64,000 nt of DNA from Streptomyces sp. SAT1 (lineage in GTDB: Bacteria; Actinomycetota; Actinomycetes; Streptomycetales; Streptomycetaceae), in NCBI RefSeq assembly GCF_001654495.1, contig NZ_CP015849.1:5621001-5685000 (forward strand). The letters are read 5' to 3'. Within the stretch, counting starts at the first letter, position 1, and each line of letters opens with the position of its first letter. Of this stretch, positions 51,071-60,617 are shown piece by piece. Below the pieces are notes generated by a model that saw only the letters and a list, made by a program, of their open reading frames with translations, was not told the origin of the DNA and made no database searches. A program made the translations under genes and the position numbers.

Positions 51071-52024
51071 GTGACCGGCTCGACCCCTCCTTGGAAGCGC
51101 CGCTTCTCCCACGGGGGAGCGGACCCGGAGCCGTCCGACGGCTCCCACGGCGCGCGTGACCACGAGCGAGGCCCATCCCGTCCGTCCGACCGGACAGATG
51201 CGACAGCATCGACGGGATCGGCCTCGCTCGCGCAGGTGTCCGGACGTGATGACCGGACCGCCCCCGAGGCACGGCCCGCGCCGCTCGCCCGCCGCCGTAT
51301 CGCGGTGCTCCGCGACCGGGCAGGCGAGGCCGCGAGGAACGGCGTCCGCAAGAGCGGCAGCCGGGCCAGAGCGGCACTGTCCCACCTGGCCGACCGGATC
51401 ATCGCCCTCGCCCCCCGCGTCCCGGTCCGCGACCTCGACACACTCCGCAGACAGTTCCCCGGCCTCGGACCCGAGGAACTGGCGGACAAGCTCGTCGTGG
51501 GCGCCGCCCACGCGACCTCCACCGTGGGCGCCGGCATCGGCGCGGCCGCGATGCTCCCCGTACCGCCCGCCATGCCGACCGAACTGGCCGCGGAGATCAC
51601 CGGCGTCGCCGCGATCGAGCTCAAGCTGATCGCCGAACTCCACGAGGTCTACGGCGTACGGCCGCCCGGCGGGCTCGCCGTCCGCAGCACCGCCTACCTG
51701 TCCTCCTGGTCGGGGGAGCGCGGCATCGACGTCACCAAGCCGTCCACCCTCGACTCGGCCCTCGGCGGCCAGATGAAGCGGCAGCTGCGCCAGCAGATCA
51801 TGAAACGCATGGTCCGCGACCTGCCGAACCTGATGCCCTTCCTGGTCGGTGCCGCCGTCGGCGCCGTCATCAACCGGCGCGACACCAAGAGACTCGCGGC
51901 CCTCGTCCGCGCCGATCTGCGCAAGATCCAGGTCCCCTGGGACCGGCTGCCCGCCCTGCCGCCCCTGGACGCCCCCGAGGGTCCCCTCCCGATGGACGAA
52001 GGCCCGGGGCAGCGGCAGCCCTGA
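51071..52024 (+). CDS. Conserved hypothetical protein with Gly/Ala-rich hydrophobic segment
   Basis: The 317-residue protein (GTG start, 13 bases after the DUF4193 gene) has a disordered N-terminal 90 residues rich in Arg/Ser/Pro. It then has a conserved-looking region with HATSTVGAGIGAAAMLPVPP, AAIELKLIAELHEVYGV and a second hydrophobic stretch PFLVGAAVGAVINRRDTK. The hydrophobic pieces resemble membrane-associated EcsC-like proteins, but I cannot assign the family with confidence. Possibly co-transcribed with DUF4193. Confidence 0.72.
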   Translation: MTGSTPPWKRRFSHGGADPEPSDGSHGARDHERGPSRPSDRTDATASTGSASLAQVSGRDDRTAPEARPAPLARRRIAVLRDRAGEAARNGVRKSGSRARAALSHLADRIIALAPRVPVRDLDTLRRQFPGLGPEELADKLVVGAAHATSTVGAGIGAAAMLPVPPAMPTELAAEITGVAAIELKLIAELHEVYGVRPPGGLAVRSTAYLSSWSGERGIDVTKPSTLDSALGGQMKRQLRQQIMKRMVRDLPNLMPFLVGAAVGAVINRRDTKRLAALVRADLRKIQVPWDRLPALPPLDAPEGPLPMDEGPGQRQP

Positions 52025-52233
52025 ACGCGCCTCTGCGGCACGGAGAGCGCGGCACCGGCAGGGAACCCCGCCGCGGGCAGGCGGGAAAGCACGGAGAACG
52101 GCCTCGTACGCCCCCTGGGGCCCGCCCCGGCCCCGTACGGCCCGCAGCCGTTCCAGGCGCCCCAGGGCCGCGCCAAGACGCGCAGGGCGGCCCTACAGGC
52201 GCGATCGCCCCCCCCGGGCACGCCCCTCGCGCG

Positions 52234-52728
52234 CTATGCGGCCGTCGTCCCCCCGGCCTCCGCCCCGGACGCGGCCGTCCTGGCCGCCCTCAGGGCCTCC
52301 GCCAGCAGCCGCGGCTCCCGCGTCGACAGATACAGGTAGGGCGTCGGGTCCTCCGGGTCGGTGACCTCCACCCGCAGCGCCGTGGGAATGTAGGCGCGCA
52401 GCAGCAGGAACGCCCGGGTGTCCGCCTTGTACGTGCGCCAGGCACGCGCCTCCTCGGCGTCCAGGATCTCCGCCTCGCCCAGGGCCGTGACCGGCACCTT
52501 CGCCTCGCCCGCGATCAGCGAGCCGCCCACGACCCGGATGCGCACCGAACCGTAGGAACTGGCCACCACCGCCGCGACCGCGGTGCCGCCGACCAGGCCG
52601 CCGAGCAGCGGCAGGGTGCCGAACGGAAGCAGGATCAGGGCGCACGAGACACCGATCAGGAAGCTGATCAGCCACCAGGAGCGGGGCGCGGTGAGGCGTT
52701 CTTCGTACGGCTGGGCGGAGAGCTGCAT
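52234..52728 (-). CDS. DUF3093 family membrane protein
   Basis: The 164-residue protein has two adjacent membrane helices near the N-terminus (WWLISFLIGVSCALILLPFG, LLGGLVGGTAVAAVVASSYG). A soluble domain follows with RVEVTDPEDPTPYLYLSTR, the DUF3093 hallmark. Function is unknown. It is divergent from the thioesterase-dut operon by 58 bases. Confidence 0.88.
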   Translation of the reverse strand: MQLSAQPYEERLTAPRSWWLISFLIGVSCALILLPFGTLPLLGGLVGGTAVAAVVASSYGSVRIRVVGGSLIAGEAKVPVTALGEAEILDAEEARAWRTYKADTRAFLLLRAYIPTALRVEVTDPEDPTPYLYLSTREPRLLAEALRAARTAASGAEAGGTTAA

Positions 52729-52786
52729 GAAACCAAGCTTGGCACGGTGCCCTGCCGACGCCGACGCGCGGGTAAGGTCTGCGCCT

Positions 52787-53371
52787 GTGAGTGGTAGTTC
52801 CGCAGCCCTTCAGCCCCCCGCCGACGCGGTGAAACCCGTACGGCATCCCGACGCCCCCGCGCCCGGGGAACTCCTCGGCGCGCACTACGGCGGGTGTTTC
52901 GGATGCGGCGGCGACCAGCCGCACGGACTGCACCTGGAGGCACGCGCCGGGGAGGGTGTCCGCATCACGGCCGAGTTCACCGTGCAGGCGGCCCACCAGG
53001 GCGCCCCCGGCCTCGCGCACGGCGGTGTCCTCGCGACCGCCCTGGACGAGACCCTCGGCTCGCTGAACTGGCTGCTGCGGACCGTCGCCGTGACCGGACG
53101 CCTGGAGACGGACTTCCTGCGGCCCGTCCCGGTCGGCACGACGCTCCACCTGGAGGCCGAGGTCGTCGCGGTGGCCGGCCGGAAGATCTACTCGACGGCC
53201 ACCGGCCGGGTCGGCGGCCCGGACGGGCCCGTCGCCGTCCGCGCCGACGCCCTGTTCGTCGAGGTCAAGATCGACCACTTCGCGCAGCACGGCCGCCCGC
53301 AGGAGATCCGGGCCGCCATGGAGGACCCCGACCAGATGCGCCGTGCCCGTGCCTTCGAGGTGAACCCGTGA
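52787..53371 (+). CDS. PaaI-type hotdog-fold thioesterase
   Basis: The 194-residue protein has a small Cys motif GGCFGCGG near residue 38, then a hotdog domain with GLAHGGVLATALDETLG (HGG catalytic-loop signature) and TDFLRPVPVGTTLHLEAEV. It should cleave an acyl-CoA thioester. Start GTG. The stop overlaps the dut start (GTGA), so it is coupled to Dut expression. Confidence 0.87.
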   Translation: MSGSSAALQPPADAVKPVRHPDAPAPGELLGAHYGGCFGCGGDQPHGLHLEARAGEGVRITAEFTVQAAHQGAPGLAHGGVLATALDETLGSLNWLLRTVAVTGRLETDFLRPVPVGTTLHLEAEVVAVAGRKIYSTATGRVGGPDGPVAVRADALFVEVKIDHFAQHGRPQEIRAAMEDPDQMRRARAFEVNP

Positions 53372-53949
53372 ACCGGCCGACGCCCCCCGCGCACCCCGCC
53401 GGCCGCGCGCCCCTGGACGTGCTGATCCGCCGGGTCGACCCCGACGTACCGCTGCCGGCGTACGCGCAGCCGGGCGACGCGGGTGCCGATCTGCGCACCA
53501 CGGCCCCCCGCGAACTGGCCCCCGGCGAGCGGGCCGTTCTGCCCACGGGAGTGTCCATCGCCCTCCCCGAGGGGTACGCGGCCTTCGTGCACCCCCGGTC
53601 CGGCCTGGCCGCCCGGTGCGGTGTCGCCCTGGTGAATGCCCCAGGGACGGTTGATGCCGGGTACCGTGGGGAGATCAAGGTGATCGTGGTGAATCTCGAC
53701 CCGCGCGAGTCCGTGCGGTTCGAGCGCTTCGACCGGATCGCCCAACTGGTCGTCCAGCAGGTCGAGAGGGTCCGCTTCCGGGAGGTGGCGGAACTTCCCG
53801 GCTCGGCGCGGGCCGAGGGGGGCTTCGGGTCCACCGGTGGCCATGCCTCGGTGGGCGGTGAGAGCGGCACAAGCGGCCGGGCTGCCAGAAGCGGCCCGGC
53901 GGGTGGGAATCGATACGCTTCGGTCGTATCCGACCGGGAAGGACAGTGA
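53368..53949 (+). CDS. dut: Deoxyuridine 5'-triphosphate nucleotidohydrolase
   Basis: The 193-residue protein has all five dUTPase motifs: PGDAGADL, HPRSGLA, NAPGTVDAGYRGEI, RIAQLVVQQ and the C-terminal GGFGSTG. It continues with 37 extra residues of Gly/Ser/Arg beyond motif 5, longer than usual. It removes dUTP and supplies dUMP. GTG start overlaps the thioesterase stop. Confidence 0.96.
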   Translation: MNRPTPPAHPAGRAPLDVLIRRVDPDVPLPAYAQPGDAGADLRTTAPRELAPGERAVLPTGVSIALPEGYAAFVHPRSGLAARCGVALVNAPGTVDAGYRGEIKVIVVNLDPRESVRFERFDRIAQLVVQQVERVRFREVAELPGSARAEGGFGSTGGHASVGGESGTSGRAARSGPAGGNRYASVVSDREGQ

Positions 53950-53950
53950 C

Positions 53951-54718
53951 GTGTTCGGACGTCGCAAGAAGAAGGGTGCCGCCGAGGACGCGGCCGGCGA
54001 GGCCGAGCAGGTCGTCGACAGCGTCGGCACCGAGGCGGACGAAGAGGAAGAGACCGAGCGCGAGCGGGTGCGGCTCGAACCCGAGCCCCGCCCCGACGGC
54101 CCCTGGGACAGCTCCGAGGTGAGCGACCCGGACGAGGGCCGGGTGGACCTGGGCGGTCTGTTCGTGCCCGGCGTGGACGGCATGGAGCTGCGGGTCGAGG
54201 TCGCGGGCGACGCGATCGTCGCGGCGACCGTCGTCCTGGGGGACAGCGCGGTCCAGCTGCAGGCCTTCGCCGCACCCAAGCGCGAGGGCATCTGGGGCGA
54301 GGTGCGCGAGGAGATCGCCACCGGCATCACCCAGCAGGGCGGCATCGTCGACGAGACCGAGGGCCCGCTCGGCTGGGAGCTGCGCGCCCAGGTCCCGGTG
54401 CAGCTGCCGGACGGCACGGGCGGCTTCCAGGTCGTGCGGTTCGTCGGTGTGGACGGCCCCCGCTGGTTCCTGCGCGGGGTGATCTCCGGGCAGGGCGCGG
54501 TGCAGCCGCAGGCCGCCGGACTGCTGGAGCAGATCTTCCGGGACACGGTCGTGGTCCGCGGCGAGGGCCCGATGGCGCCCCGCGACCCGATCGTGCTGAA
54601 GCTGCCCAACGACGCCCAGATGGTCCCCGAGGGCGTCCAGCAGGACGAGGGCCAGTCCCGCTTCTCCGGCGGCATGGGCCAGCTCCAGCGCGGCCCGGAG
54701 ATCACCGAGGTCCGCTAG
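53951..54718 (+). CDS. DUF3710 family protein
   Basis: The 255-residue protein starts VFGRRKKKG after GGAAGGA, one base after the dut stop. Residues 15-60 are highly acidic. The rest is the DUF3710 domain (LRVEVAGDAIVAATVVLGDS, FAAPKREGIWGEVREEIA, FVGVDGPRWFLRGVISG). Function unknown. It is conserved next to dut in actinobacteria. A hairpin terminator follows. Confidence 0.88.
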   Translation: MFGRRKKKGAAEDAAGEAEQVVDSVGTEADEEEETERERVRLEPEPRPDGPWDSSEVSDPDEGRVDLGGLFVPGVDGMELRVEVAGDAIVAATVVLGDSAVQLQAFAAPKREGIWGEVREEIATGITQQGGIVDETEGPLGWELRAQVPVQLPDGTGGFQVVRFVGVDGPRWFLRGVISGQGAVQPQAAGLLEQIFRDTVVVRGEGPMAPRDPIVLKLPNDAQMVPEGVQQDEGQSRFSGGMGQLQRGPEITEVR

Positions 54719-54759
54719 CCACGTCCAGCCACGTCCCCCGCGAGATCGCGGGACACCGA

Positions 54760-54785
54760 GGGCCGCACCCCGCCGGGTGCGGCCC
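54760..54785 (+). terminator. Terminator after DUF3710 gene
   Basis: Eleven-base arms (GGGCCGCACCC at 54760-54770, complement at 54775-54785) enclose a four-base loop followed by TTT, 42 bases after the stop codon. Confidence 0.85.
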
Positions 54786-54863
54786 TTTGCGGCCCTTTCC
54801 GCGCCTGCGGTCTCCCGTGCTTTCGCACCCGCGGTCTCCCGCGCGCCCGTGAGCACCGGATTC

Positions 54864-54909
54864 GCGGCCCGGGAAAACCCGTAACGGCGGCCCGGGAAAA
54901 CCCGTAACG
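54864..54909 (+). repeat. Perfect tandem duplication of a 23-bp unit upstream of the ABC ATPase gene
   Basis: The unit GCGGCCCGGGAAAACCCG plus TAACG occurs at 54864-54886 and again, without interruption, at 54887-54909. Each copy contains the small palindrome CGGGAAAACCCG. It lies about 105 bases before the ABC ATPase ATG and could be paired operator sites. Confidence 0.8.
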
Positions 54910-55013
54910 AACGGAAACCAATACGGGACGCCGTCCGTTCAGGGATTGATCGGGACGGCCGCCGCTCGTGATACTGGCGCACGGTCCACGGGGGAGCACA
55001 GCGGGGAGGGCAC

Positions 55014-55706
55014 ATGAGCCAGGTCGCCACCGACACGATGGTGCGCGTGGAGGACGTCCACAAGTCGTACGGGCAGGACGCCGCCGCGGTGCACGCCCTG
55101 CGCGGAGTCTCCTTCGAGGTGCCGCGCGGCGAACTCGTCGCGCTCAAGGGCCGTTCCGGCTCCGGCAAGACCACCCTGCTCAACATCGTGGGCGGCCTCG
55201 ACGCACCGGACCGCGGCCGGGTCCACGTCGATGGCCGCGACCTCTCCGAGCTGGGCGAGGACGGCGTGCTCGCGCTGCGCCGGGACCGCGTCGGCTTCGT
55301 CTTCCAGTCCTTCGGCCTCATCCCCATCCTCACGGCCGCGGAGAACGTGGGCGTGCCCCTGCGGATGCGCCGCGCCGACCCGCGCGAGCGCGAGGAGCGC
55401 GTGGAGCTGCTGCTCTCTCTCGTCGGCCTCGCCGACCACGCCGGGCAGCGGCCCGGCGAGCTCTCCGGCGGCCAGCAGCAGCGCGTCGCCATCGCCCGCG
55501 CCCTGGCCAACGACCCCGCGCTGCTCATCGCCGACGAGCCGACCGGCCAGCTCGACGCGGAGACCGGCCTCGCCGTGATGGAGCTGCTGCGCGCCGTCGT
55601 GCACAGCCAGCAGGTCACCGCCCTGGTCGCCACCCACGACCTCACCCTCCTCGACCTGGCCGACCGGGTCCTGGAACTGCGCGACGGCGAGATAGTCGAG
55701 CACTGA
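55014..55706 (+). CDS. ABC transporter ATP-binding protein, MacB/LolD-type, without adjacent permease
   Basis: The 230-residue protein has Walker A GRSGSGKTT, Q-loop FQSFGLIPILTAAENV, signature LSGGQQQRVAIARAL, Walker B LLIADEPTG and switch His in ATHD. The FQSF..IP.LTA.ENV pattern belongs to the lipoprotein/macrolide-type (FtsX-permease) ATPases. No permease gene is next to it on either side, so the partner is encoded elsewhere. The tandem 23-bp repeat precedes it. Confidence 0.9.
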   Translation: MSQVATDTMVRVEDVHKSYGQDAAAVHALRGVSFEVPRGELVALKGRSGSGKTTLLNIVGGLDAPDRGRVHVDGRDLSELGEDGVLALRRDRVGFVFQSFGLIPILTAAENVGVPLRMRRADPREREERVELLLSLVGLADHAGQRPGELSGGQQQRVAIARALANDPALLIADEPTGQLDAETGLAVMELLRAVVHSQQVTALVATHDLTLLDLADRVLELRDGEIVEH

Positions 55707-55948
55707 GCCGACCGGCCTCCCCGCCGCCCGCCCCCCACCCCATCGCACGCCTTACTCAACGTCACCACCGCCTCCGCCGACAGCCCCCTGCCCCGCCCGC
55801 ACCAGGCCCCGCTCCCCGCGGGCTTCGCCCAGGTCGCGTCAGAGTTGCGTCAAGGACCGTCCCGGGCCGCCGCCCGGATCCTCCTGCCGCGATTTCTGGC
55901 CGTAAGGTCGACGCAGCGTGCACGGTGTGACAGGAAGACAATGAGGTC

Positions 55949-58627
55949 ATGGGACGCGGCAAGCTTCGGATCTACCTCGGTGCGGCACCGGGCGTCGGCA
56001 AGACCTACGCGATGCTGGCCGAGGCGCACCGCCGGGTGGAGCGGGGCACCGACTGCGTCGTCGCGTTCGTGGAGCACCACGGCCGGCCGCGCACCGAGGT
56101 GATGCTGCACGGCCTGGAACAGGTGCCGCGCCGGACGCTGGAGCACCGCGGATCCGCCTTCACCGAGATGGACGTCGACGCGGTGCTGCGCCGCGCCCCC
56201 GCCGTCGCACTGGTGGACGAACTGGCCCACACCAACGTCCCCGGCTCCCGCAACGCCAAGCGCTGGCAGGACGTGGAGGAACTGCTCGCCGCCGGCGTCG
56301 ACGTGGTCTCGACCGTCAACATCCAGCACCTGGAGTCACTCGGCGACGTCGTCGAGTCGATCACCGGAGTGCGCCAGCGCGAGACCGTCCCCGACGAGGT
56401 GGTGCGCCGCGCCGACCAGATCGAACTGGTCGACATGTCGCCGGAGGCGCTGCGCCGCCGGATGGCGCACGGCAACATCTACCAGCCCGACAAGGTCGAC
56501 GCGGCCCTGTCCAACTACTTCCGCCCCGGCAACCTCACCGCCCTGCGCGAGCTGGCCCTGCTCTGGGTGGCCGACCGGGTCGACGAGTACCTCCAGCAGT
56601 ACCGCAGCGAGCACCGCGTCTCCAAGATCTGGGGCTCGCGCGAGCGGATCGTGGTGGGCCTGACCGGCGGTCCCGAGGGGCGCACCCTGATCCGCCGCGC
56701 CGCCCGGCTGGCCGAGAAGGGCGCGGGCGGCGAGGTGATGGCCGTCTACATCGCCCGCAGCGACGGACTCACCGGCGCCTCCCCGAAGGAGCTGGCCGTC
56801 CAGCGCACCCTCGTGGAGGACCTGGGCGGCACCTTCCACCACGTCGTCGGCGACGACATACCGGCCGCCCTGCTCGACTTCGCGCGCGGGGTCAACGCCA
56901 CCCAGATCGTGCTGGGCTCCTCCCGCCGCAAGACCTGGCAGTACGTCTTCGGTCCCGGCGTCGGCGCCACGGTGGCCCGCGAGTCCGGCCCCGACCTCGA
57001 CGTGCACATCGTCACCCACGGCCAGATCGCCAAGGGCCGCGGCCTGCCCGTGGCCAGGGGCGCCCGGCTCGGCCGCGCCCGGATCGCCTGGGGCTGGGTG
57101 ATGGCGCTGGCCGGCCCGGTGGCCCTCGCGCTGCTGCTCAGCACCGTGGACCTGGGCCTGGCCAACGACATGCTGCTCTTCCTCGCCCTGACGGTGGCCG
57201 CGGCCCTGCTGGGCGGCCTGCTGCCCGCGCTCGGCTCCGCGGCCCTCGGCTCCTTCCTGCTGAACTACTTCTACACACCGCCGCTGCACCGGCTGACCAT
57301 CGCCGACCCCAAGAACATCGTCGCCATAGCGATCTTCGTCGGCGTCGCCGTCTCCGTCGCCTCGGTGGTCGACCTGGCCGCCCGCCGCACCCACCAGGCG
57401 GCCCGGCTGCGCGCCGAGGCCGAGATACTGTCCTTCCTCGCGGGCAGCGTCCTGCGCGGCGAGACCAGCCTGGAGGCAGTGCTCGAACGGGTGCGCGAGA
57501 CCTTCGGCATGGAGTCCGTGGCACTCCTCGAACGCAGGAGCGACGTCGACCCCTGGACGTGCGCCGGCCGGGTCGGCACCGACCGGCCGCTCCAGCGCCC
57601 CGAGGACGCGGACGTGGACATGCCGGTCGGGGACCACATGGCGCTGGCGCTGACCGGGCGCGTCCTGCCCGCCTCCGACCGCCGGGTGCTCGCCGCCTTC
57701 GCCGCCCAGGCCGTCGTCGTCCTGGACCGCCGCCGGCTCCAGGAGGAGGCCGACCAGGCCCGCGCCCTGGCCGAGGGCAACCGCATCCGCACCGCGCTGC
57801 TGGCCGCCGTCAGCCACGACCTGCGCACCCCCCTCGCCGGGATCAAGGCCGCCGTCTCCTCGCTGCGCTCCGAGGACGTCGAGTGGTCCGAGGAGGACCG
57901 GGCCGAACTCCTCGAAGGCATCGAGGAGGGCTCCGACCGGCTCGACCACCTCGTGGGCAACCTGCTGGACATGTCCCGCCTCCAGACCGGCACCGTCACC
58001 ACCCTCATCCGCGAGATCGACCTCGACGAGGTGGTGCCGATGGCGCTGGGCGGAGTGCCCGAGGACAGCGTCGACCTGGACGTCCCCGAGACGCTGCCGA
58101 TGGTCGCCGTGGACGCCGGGCTGCTGGAACGCGCCATGGCCAACATCGTCGAGAACGCCGTGAAGTACAGCCCGGCCCACACCCCGGTCCTGGTGTCGGC
58201 CAGCGCGATCGCCGACCGCGTCGAGGTGCGGGTCGTCGACCGCGGCCCCGGCGTGCCCGACGAGGCGAAGGACCGTATCTTCGAGCCCTTCCAGCGGCAC
58301 GGCGACGCCCCGCGCGGCGCGGGTGTCGGCCTCGGCCTCGCGGTGGCCCGCGGCTTCGCCGAGTCCATGGGCGGCACGCTCGCCGCCGAGGACACCCCCG
58401 GCGGCGGCCTCACCATGGTCCTCAGCCTGCGCGCGGCGACGGCCCGCGCCGCGCCGGAGCACACCGAGCCGCCCCCGCCCGGCACCGGCACCGGCACCGG
58501 ACCAGGATCCGGGCCCGGCACCGGATCCGGCCCGCCGGACCCCCGACCGCGCCGCACCGAACGGGCGCACGGCGCCGACAGCCCCGTACCCCCGGGCTCA
58601 GTACACCCAGAAAGGCAGGTTTCATGA
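55949..58627 (+). CDS. kdpD: Osmosensitive K+ channel sensor histidine kinase KdpD
   Basis: The 892-residue protein has an N-terminal KdpD domain (YLGAAPGVGKTYAML; VDELAHTNVPGSRNAKRWQD), a UspA-like domain (about 230-350) and four membrane helices (about 370-475, with FLLNYFYTPPLHRLTIADP). GAF, HisKA (H623 in VSHDLRTPLAG) and HATPase domains follow, with a low-complexity Pro/Gly/Thr tail of about 60 residues. It senses potassium limitation. In S. aureus the Usp domain binds c-di-AMP, but I could not verify the binding motif here. The kdpABC pump genes are not in the window. Confidence 0.94.
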   Translation: MGRGKLRIYLGAAPGVGKTYAMLAEAHRRVERGTDCVVAFVEHHGRPRTEVMLHGLEQVPRRTLEHRGSAFTEMDVDAVLRRAPAVALVDELAHTNVPGSRNAKRWQDVEELLAAGVDVVSTVNIQHLESLGDVVESITGVRQRETVPDEVVRRADQIELVDMSPEALRRRMAHGNIYQPDKVDAALSNYFRPGNLTALRELALLWVADRVDEYLQQYRSEHRVSKIWGSRERIVVGLTGGPEGRTLIRRAARLAEKGAGGEVMAVYIARSDGLTGASPKELAVQRTLVEDLGGTFHHVVGDDIPAALLDFARGVNATQIVLGSSRRKTWQYVFGPGVGATVARESGPDLDVHIVTHGQIAKGRGLPVARGARLGRARIAWGWVMALAGPVALALLLSTVDLGLANDMLLFLALTVAAALLGGLLPALGSAALGSFLLNYFYTPPLHRLTIADPKNIVAIAIFVGVAVSVASVVDLAARRTHQAARLRAEAEILSFLAGSVLRGETSLEAVLERVRETFGMESVALLERRSDVDPWTCAGRVGTDRPLQRPEDADVDMPVGDHMALALTGRVLPASDRRVLAAFAAQAVVVLDRRRLQEEADQARALAEGNRIRTALLAAVSHDLRTPLAGIKAAVSSLRSEDVEWSEEDRAELLEGIEEGSDRLDHLVGNLLDMSRLQTGTVTTLIREIDLDEVVPMALGGVPEDSVDLDVPETLPMVAVDAGLLERAMANIVENAVKYSPAHTPVLVSASAIADRVEVRVVDRGPGVPDEAKDRIFEPFQRHGDAPRGAGVGLGLAVARGFAESMGGTLAAEDTPGGGLTMVLSLRAATARAAPEHTEPPPPGTGTGTGPGSGPGTGSGPPDPRPRRTERAHGADSPVPPGSVHPERQVS

Positions 58628-59310
58628 CCAGGGTGCTGGTGGTCGACGACGAACCGCAGATCGTGCGGGCCCTCGTGATCAACCTCAAGGCACGCAAGTA
58701 CGAGGTCGACGCCGCGCCCGACGGCCGTACCGCACTCGACCTCGCCGCCTCCCGCCACCCCGACGTGGTCGTCCTCGACCTGGGCCTGCCCGACATGGAC
58801 GGCGTCGAGGTGATCAGGGGCCTGCGCGGCTGGACCCGGGTGCCGATCCTGGTGCTGTCCGCCCGGCACTCCTCCGACGAGAAGGTCGAGGCGCTGGACG
58901 CGGGCGCCGACGACTATGTCACCAAGCCCTTCGGCATGGACGAGTTGCTGGCCCGGCTGCGCGCCGCCGTCCGCCGGGCCGAGCCCGTGGGCGGGGGCGA
59001 GGACGACGTCACCACCGTGGAGACCGCGCAGTTCACCGTCGACCTCGCCGCGAAGAAGGTCAACCGGGGCGGCAAGGACGTGCGGCTGACCCCGACCGAG
59101 TGGCACCTGCTGGAGGTGCTGGTGCGCAACACCGGCCGCCTGGTCAGCCAGAAGCAGCTGCTCCAGGAGGTGTGGGGGCCGTCGTACGGCACCGAGACGA
59201 ACTACCTGCGCGTCTACATGGCCCAGCTGCGCCGCAAGCTGGAGGCCGACCCCTCGCACCCCGCGCACTTCCTCACCGAGCCGGGCATGGGCTACCGCTT
59301 CGAGAAGTGA
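58624..59310 (+). CDS. kdpE: Response regulator KdpE
   Basis: The 228-residue OmpR-type regulator has acidic pair DDE, about D52 in VVLDLGLPDMDG, and Lys in VTKPFGM. The DNA-binding domain ends in RVYMAQLRRKLE...GMGYRFEK. ATG overlaps the kdpD stop (ATGA). It should activate the kdpABC operon, located elsewhere, when phosphorylated by KdpD. Confidence 0.94.
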   Translation: MTRVLVVDDEPQIVRALVINLKARKYEVDAAPDGRTALDLAASRHPDVVVLDLGLPDMDGVEVIRGLRGWTRVPILVLSARHSSDEKVEALDAGADDYVTKPFGMDELLARLRAAVRRAEPVGGGEDDVTTVETAQFTVDLAAKKVNRGGKDVRLTPTEWHLLEVLVRNTGRLVSQKQLLQEVWGPSYGTETNYLRVYMAQLRRKLEADPSHPAHFLTEPGMGYRFEK

Positions 59311-59353
59311 GCGCGGTTACGGTCCTGTCGGTCCACCCCGGTACCCTTCAGAC

Positions 59354-59752
59354 ATGAGTGCCGTTCCCCGATCCGAGAAGCCCGCGGGCCGGTTCCGGCG
59401 CATGCTCGACCGGCTCTCCTCCTCGCAGGAGGACCTGGAGTCCGAGGAGCTGCGCGAGGACACCGAGACCGCCGGCTGCACCCGCATCGGTGACTGCCAC
59501 GACCGCCAGGTCGTCACGGTTACTGGTACCTTGCGCACGGTCACCCTGCGCCCGCGTGCCGGAGTCCCCGCCCTGGAGGCGGAGCTGTTCGACGGTTCCG
59601 CCGCCCTGGACGTGGTGTGGCTCGGCCGGCGTTCCATCGTGGGTATAGAACCGGGGCGCAAGCTGATCGCATCGGGCCGGATCTCCATGAGCCGGGGCCG
59701 CCGGGTGCTGTTCAACCCCAAGTACGAACTGCGACCCCTCGGACGGGAGTAG
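59354..59752 (+). CDS. OB-fold nucleic-acid-binding domain protein
   Basis: The 132-residue protein has an N-terminal 35-residue charged region, then an OB-fold (VVTVTGTLRTVTLRPRAGVP, LEAELFDGSAALDVVWLGRR, RKLIASGRISMSRGRRVLFN). Such domains bind single-stranded nucleic acid. The gene is three bases from the DUF3159 gene, and both are conserved next to kdpE in Streptomyces. Confidence 0.85.
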   Translation: MSAVPRSEKPAGRFRRMLDRLSSSQEDLESEELREDTETAGCTRIGDCHDRQVVTVTGTLRTVTLRPRAGVPALEAELFDGSAALDVVWLGRRSIVGIEPGRKLIASGRISMSRGRRVLFNPKYELRPLGRE

Positions 59753-59755
59753 CCC

Positions 59756-60574
59756 GTGACGTCACTCGACAAGCCGACCGAAGAGACGACCGCCGCCGAC
59801 GACTCGAGGGCGGTGACGGAGGCCGCGCTGTTCGAGGCGTTCGGCGGGGTCCGGGGCATGGTGGAGACCGTGCTGCCCGGCCTGCTCTTCGTCAGCATCT
59901 TCACCGTCAACAAGGACCTGCACTGGTCGGCCGTCGCCGCCCTCGCGGTCTCCGTGGTGCTGGTCGCCGTCCGGCTGGTGATGCGGGACACCGTCAAGCA
60001 CGCCTTCAGCGGCGTCTTCGGCGTGGTCTTCGGTGTCGTCTTCGCGATGATGACCGGCAACGCCAAGGACTTCTACCTGCCGGGCATGCTCTACACCCTC
60101 GGGCTGAGCCTCGCCTACATCGTCACCGCGCTGGCCGGTGTGCCGCTGATCGGACTGATCCTCGGCCCGGTCTTCAAGGAGAACCTCTCCTGGCGCACCC
60201 GCAACCCCGGCCGCAAGAAGGCGTACACCAAGGCGAGCTGGGCCTGGGGCCTGATCCTGCTCGCCAAGTGCGCGATCCTCTTCCCGCTGTACTGGTGGGC
60301 CGACACCACCCAGCTCGGCTGGATCCTGGTCGCCCTGAAGATCCCGCCGTTCCTGCTGGCGGTCTGGCTGACCTGGGTTTTCCTGGCGAAGGCGCCCGCG
60401 CCCATCGACGTGTTCGCGGAGATGGAGGCGGAGGAGCAGGCCGAGAAGGCCGAGGAAGCCGAGAAAGCCGAGAAAAAGGCCGAGGAGGAGCGCGGGGCCG
60501 CCCTGGCGGCCGAGACGGCGGGCCCCGAGGGCGACACGTCCCCGGCGGCGGGCCGCCACCGCCGAGGCGCGTAG
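59756..60574 (+). CDS. DUF3159 family membrane protein
   Basis: The 272-residue protein starts at GTG and has five or six membrane helices between residues 30 and 225 (VLPGLLFVSIFTVNKDLHWS, VVFGVVFAMMTGNAKDFYLP). The conserved cytoplasmic GPVFKENLSWRTRNPGRKKA is a DUF3159 hallmark. The last 45 residues are an Ala/Glu/Lys coiled-coil-like tail. Function unknown. A very strong palindromic terminator follows. Confidence 0.87.
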   Translation: MTSLDKPTEETTAADDSRAVTEAALFEAFGGVRGMVETVLPGLLFVSIFTVNKDLHWSAVAALAVSVVLVAVRLVMRDTVKHAFSGVFGVVFGVVFAMMTGNAKDFYLPGMLYTLGLSLAYIVTALAGVPLIGLILGPVFKENLSWRTRNPGRKKAYTKASWAWGLILLAKCAILFPLYWWADTTQLGWILVALKIPPFLLAVWLTWVFLAKAPAPIDVFAEMEAEEQAEKAEEAEKAEKKAEEERGAALAAETAGPEGDTSPAAGRHRRGA

Positions 60575-60617
60575 CACCCGGCTCCGCAGCGGACGGATCC
60601 TCCTGTACGTCGGTGGG

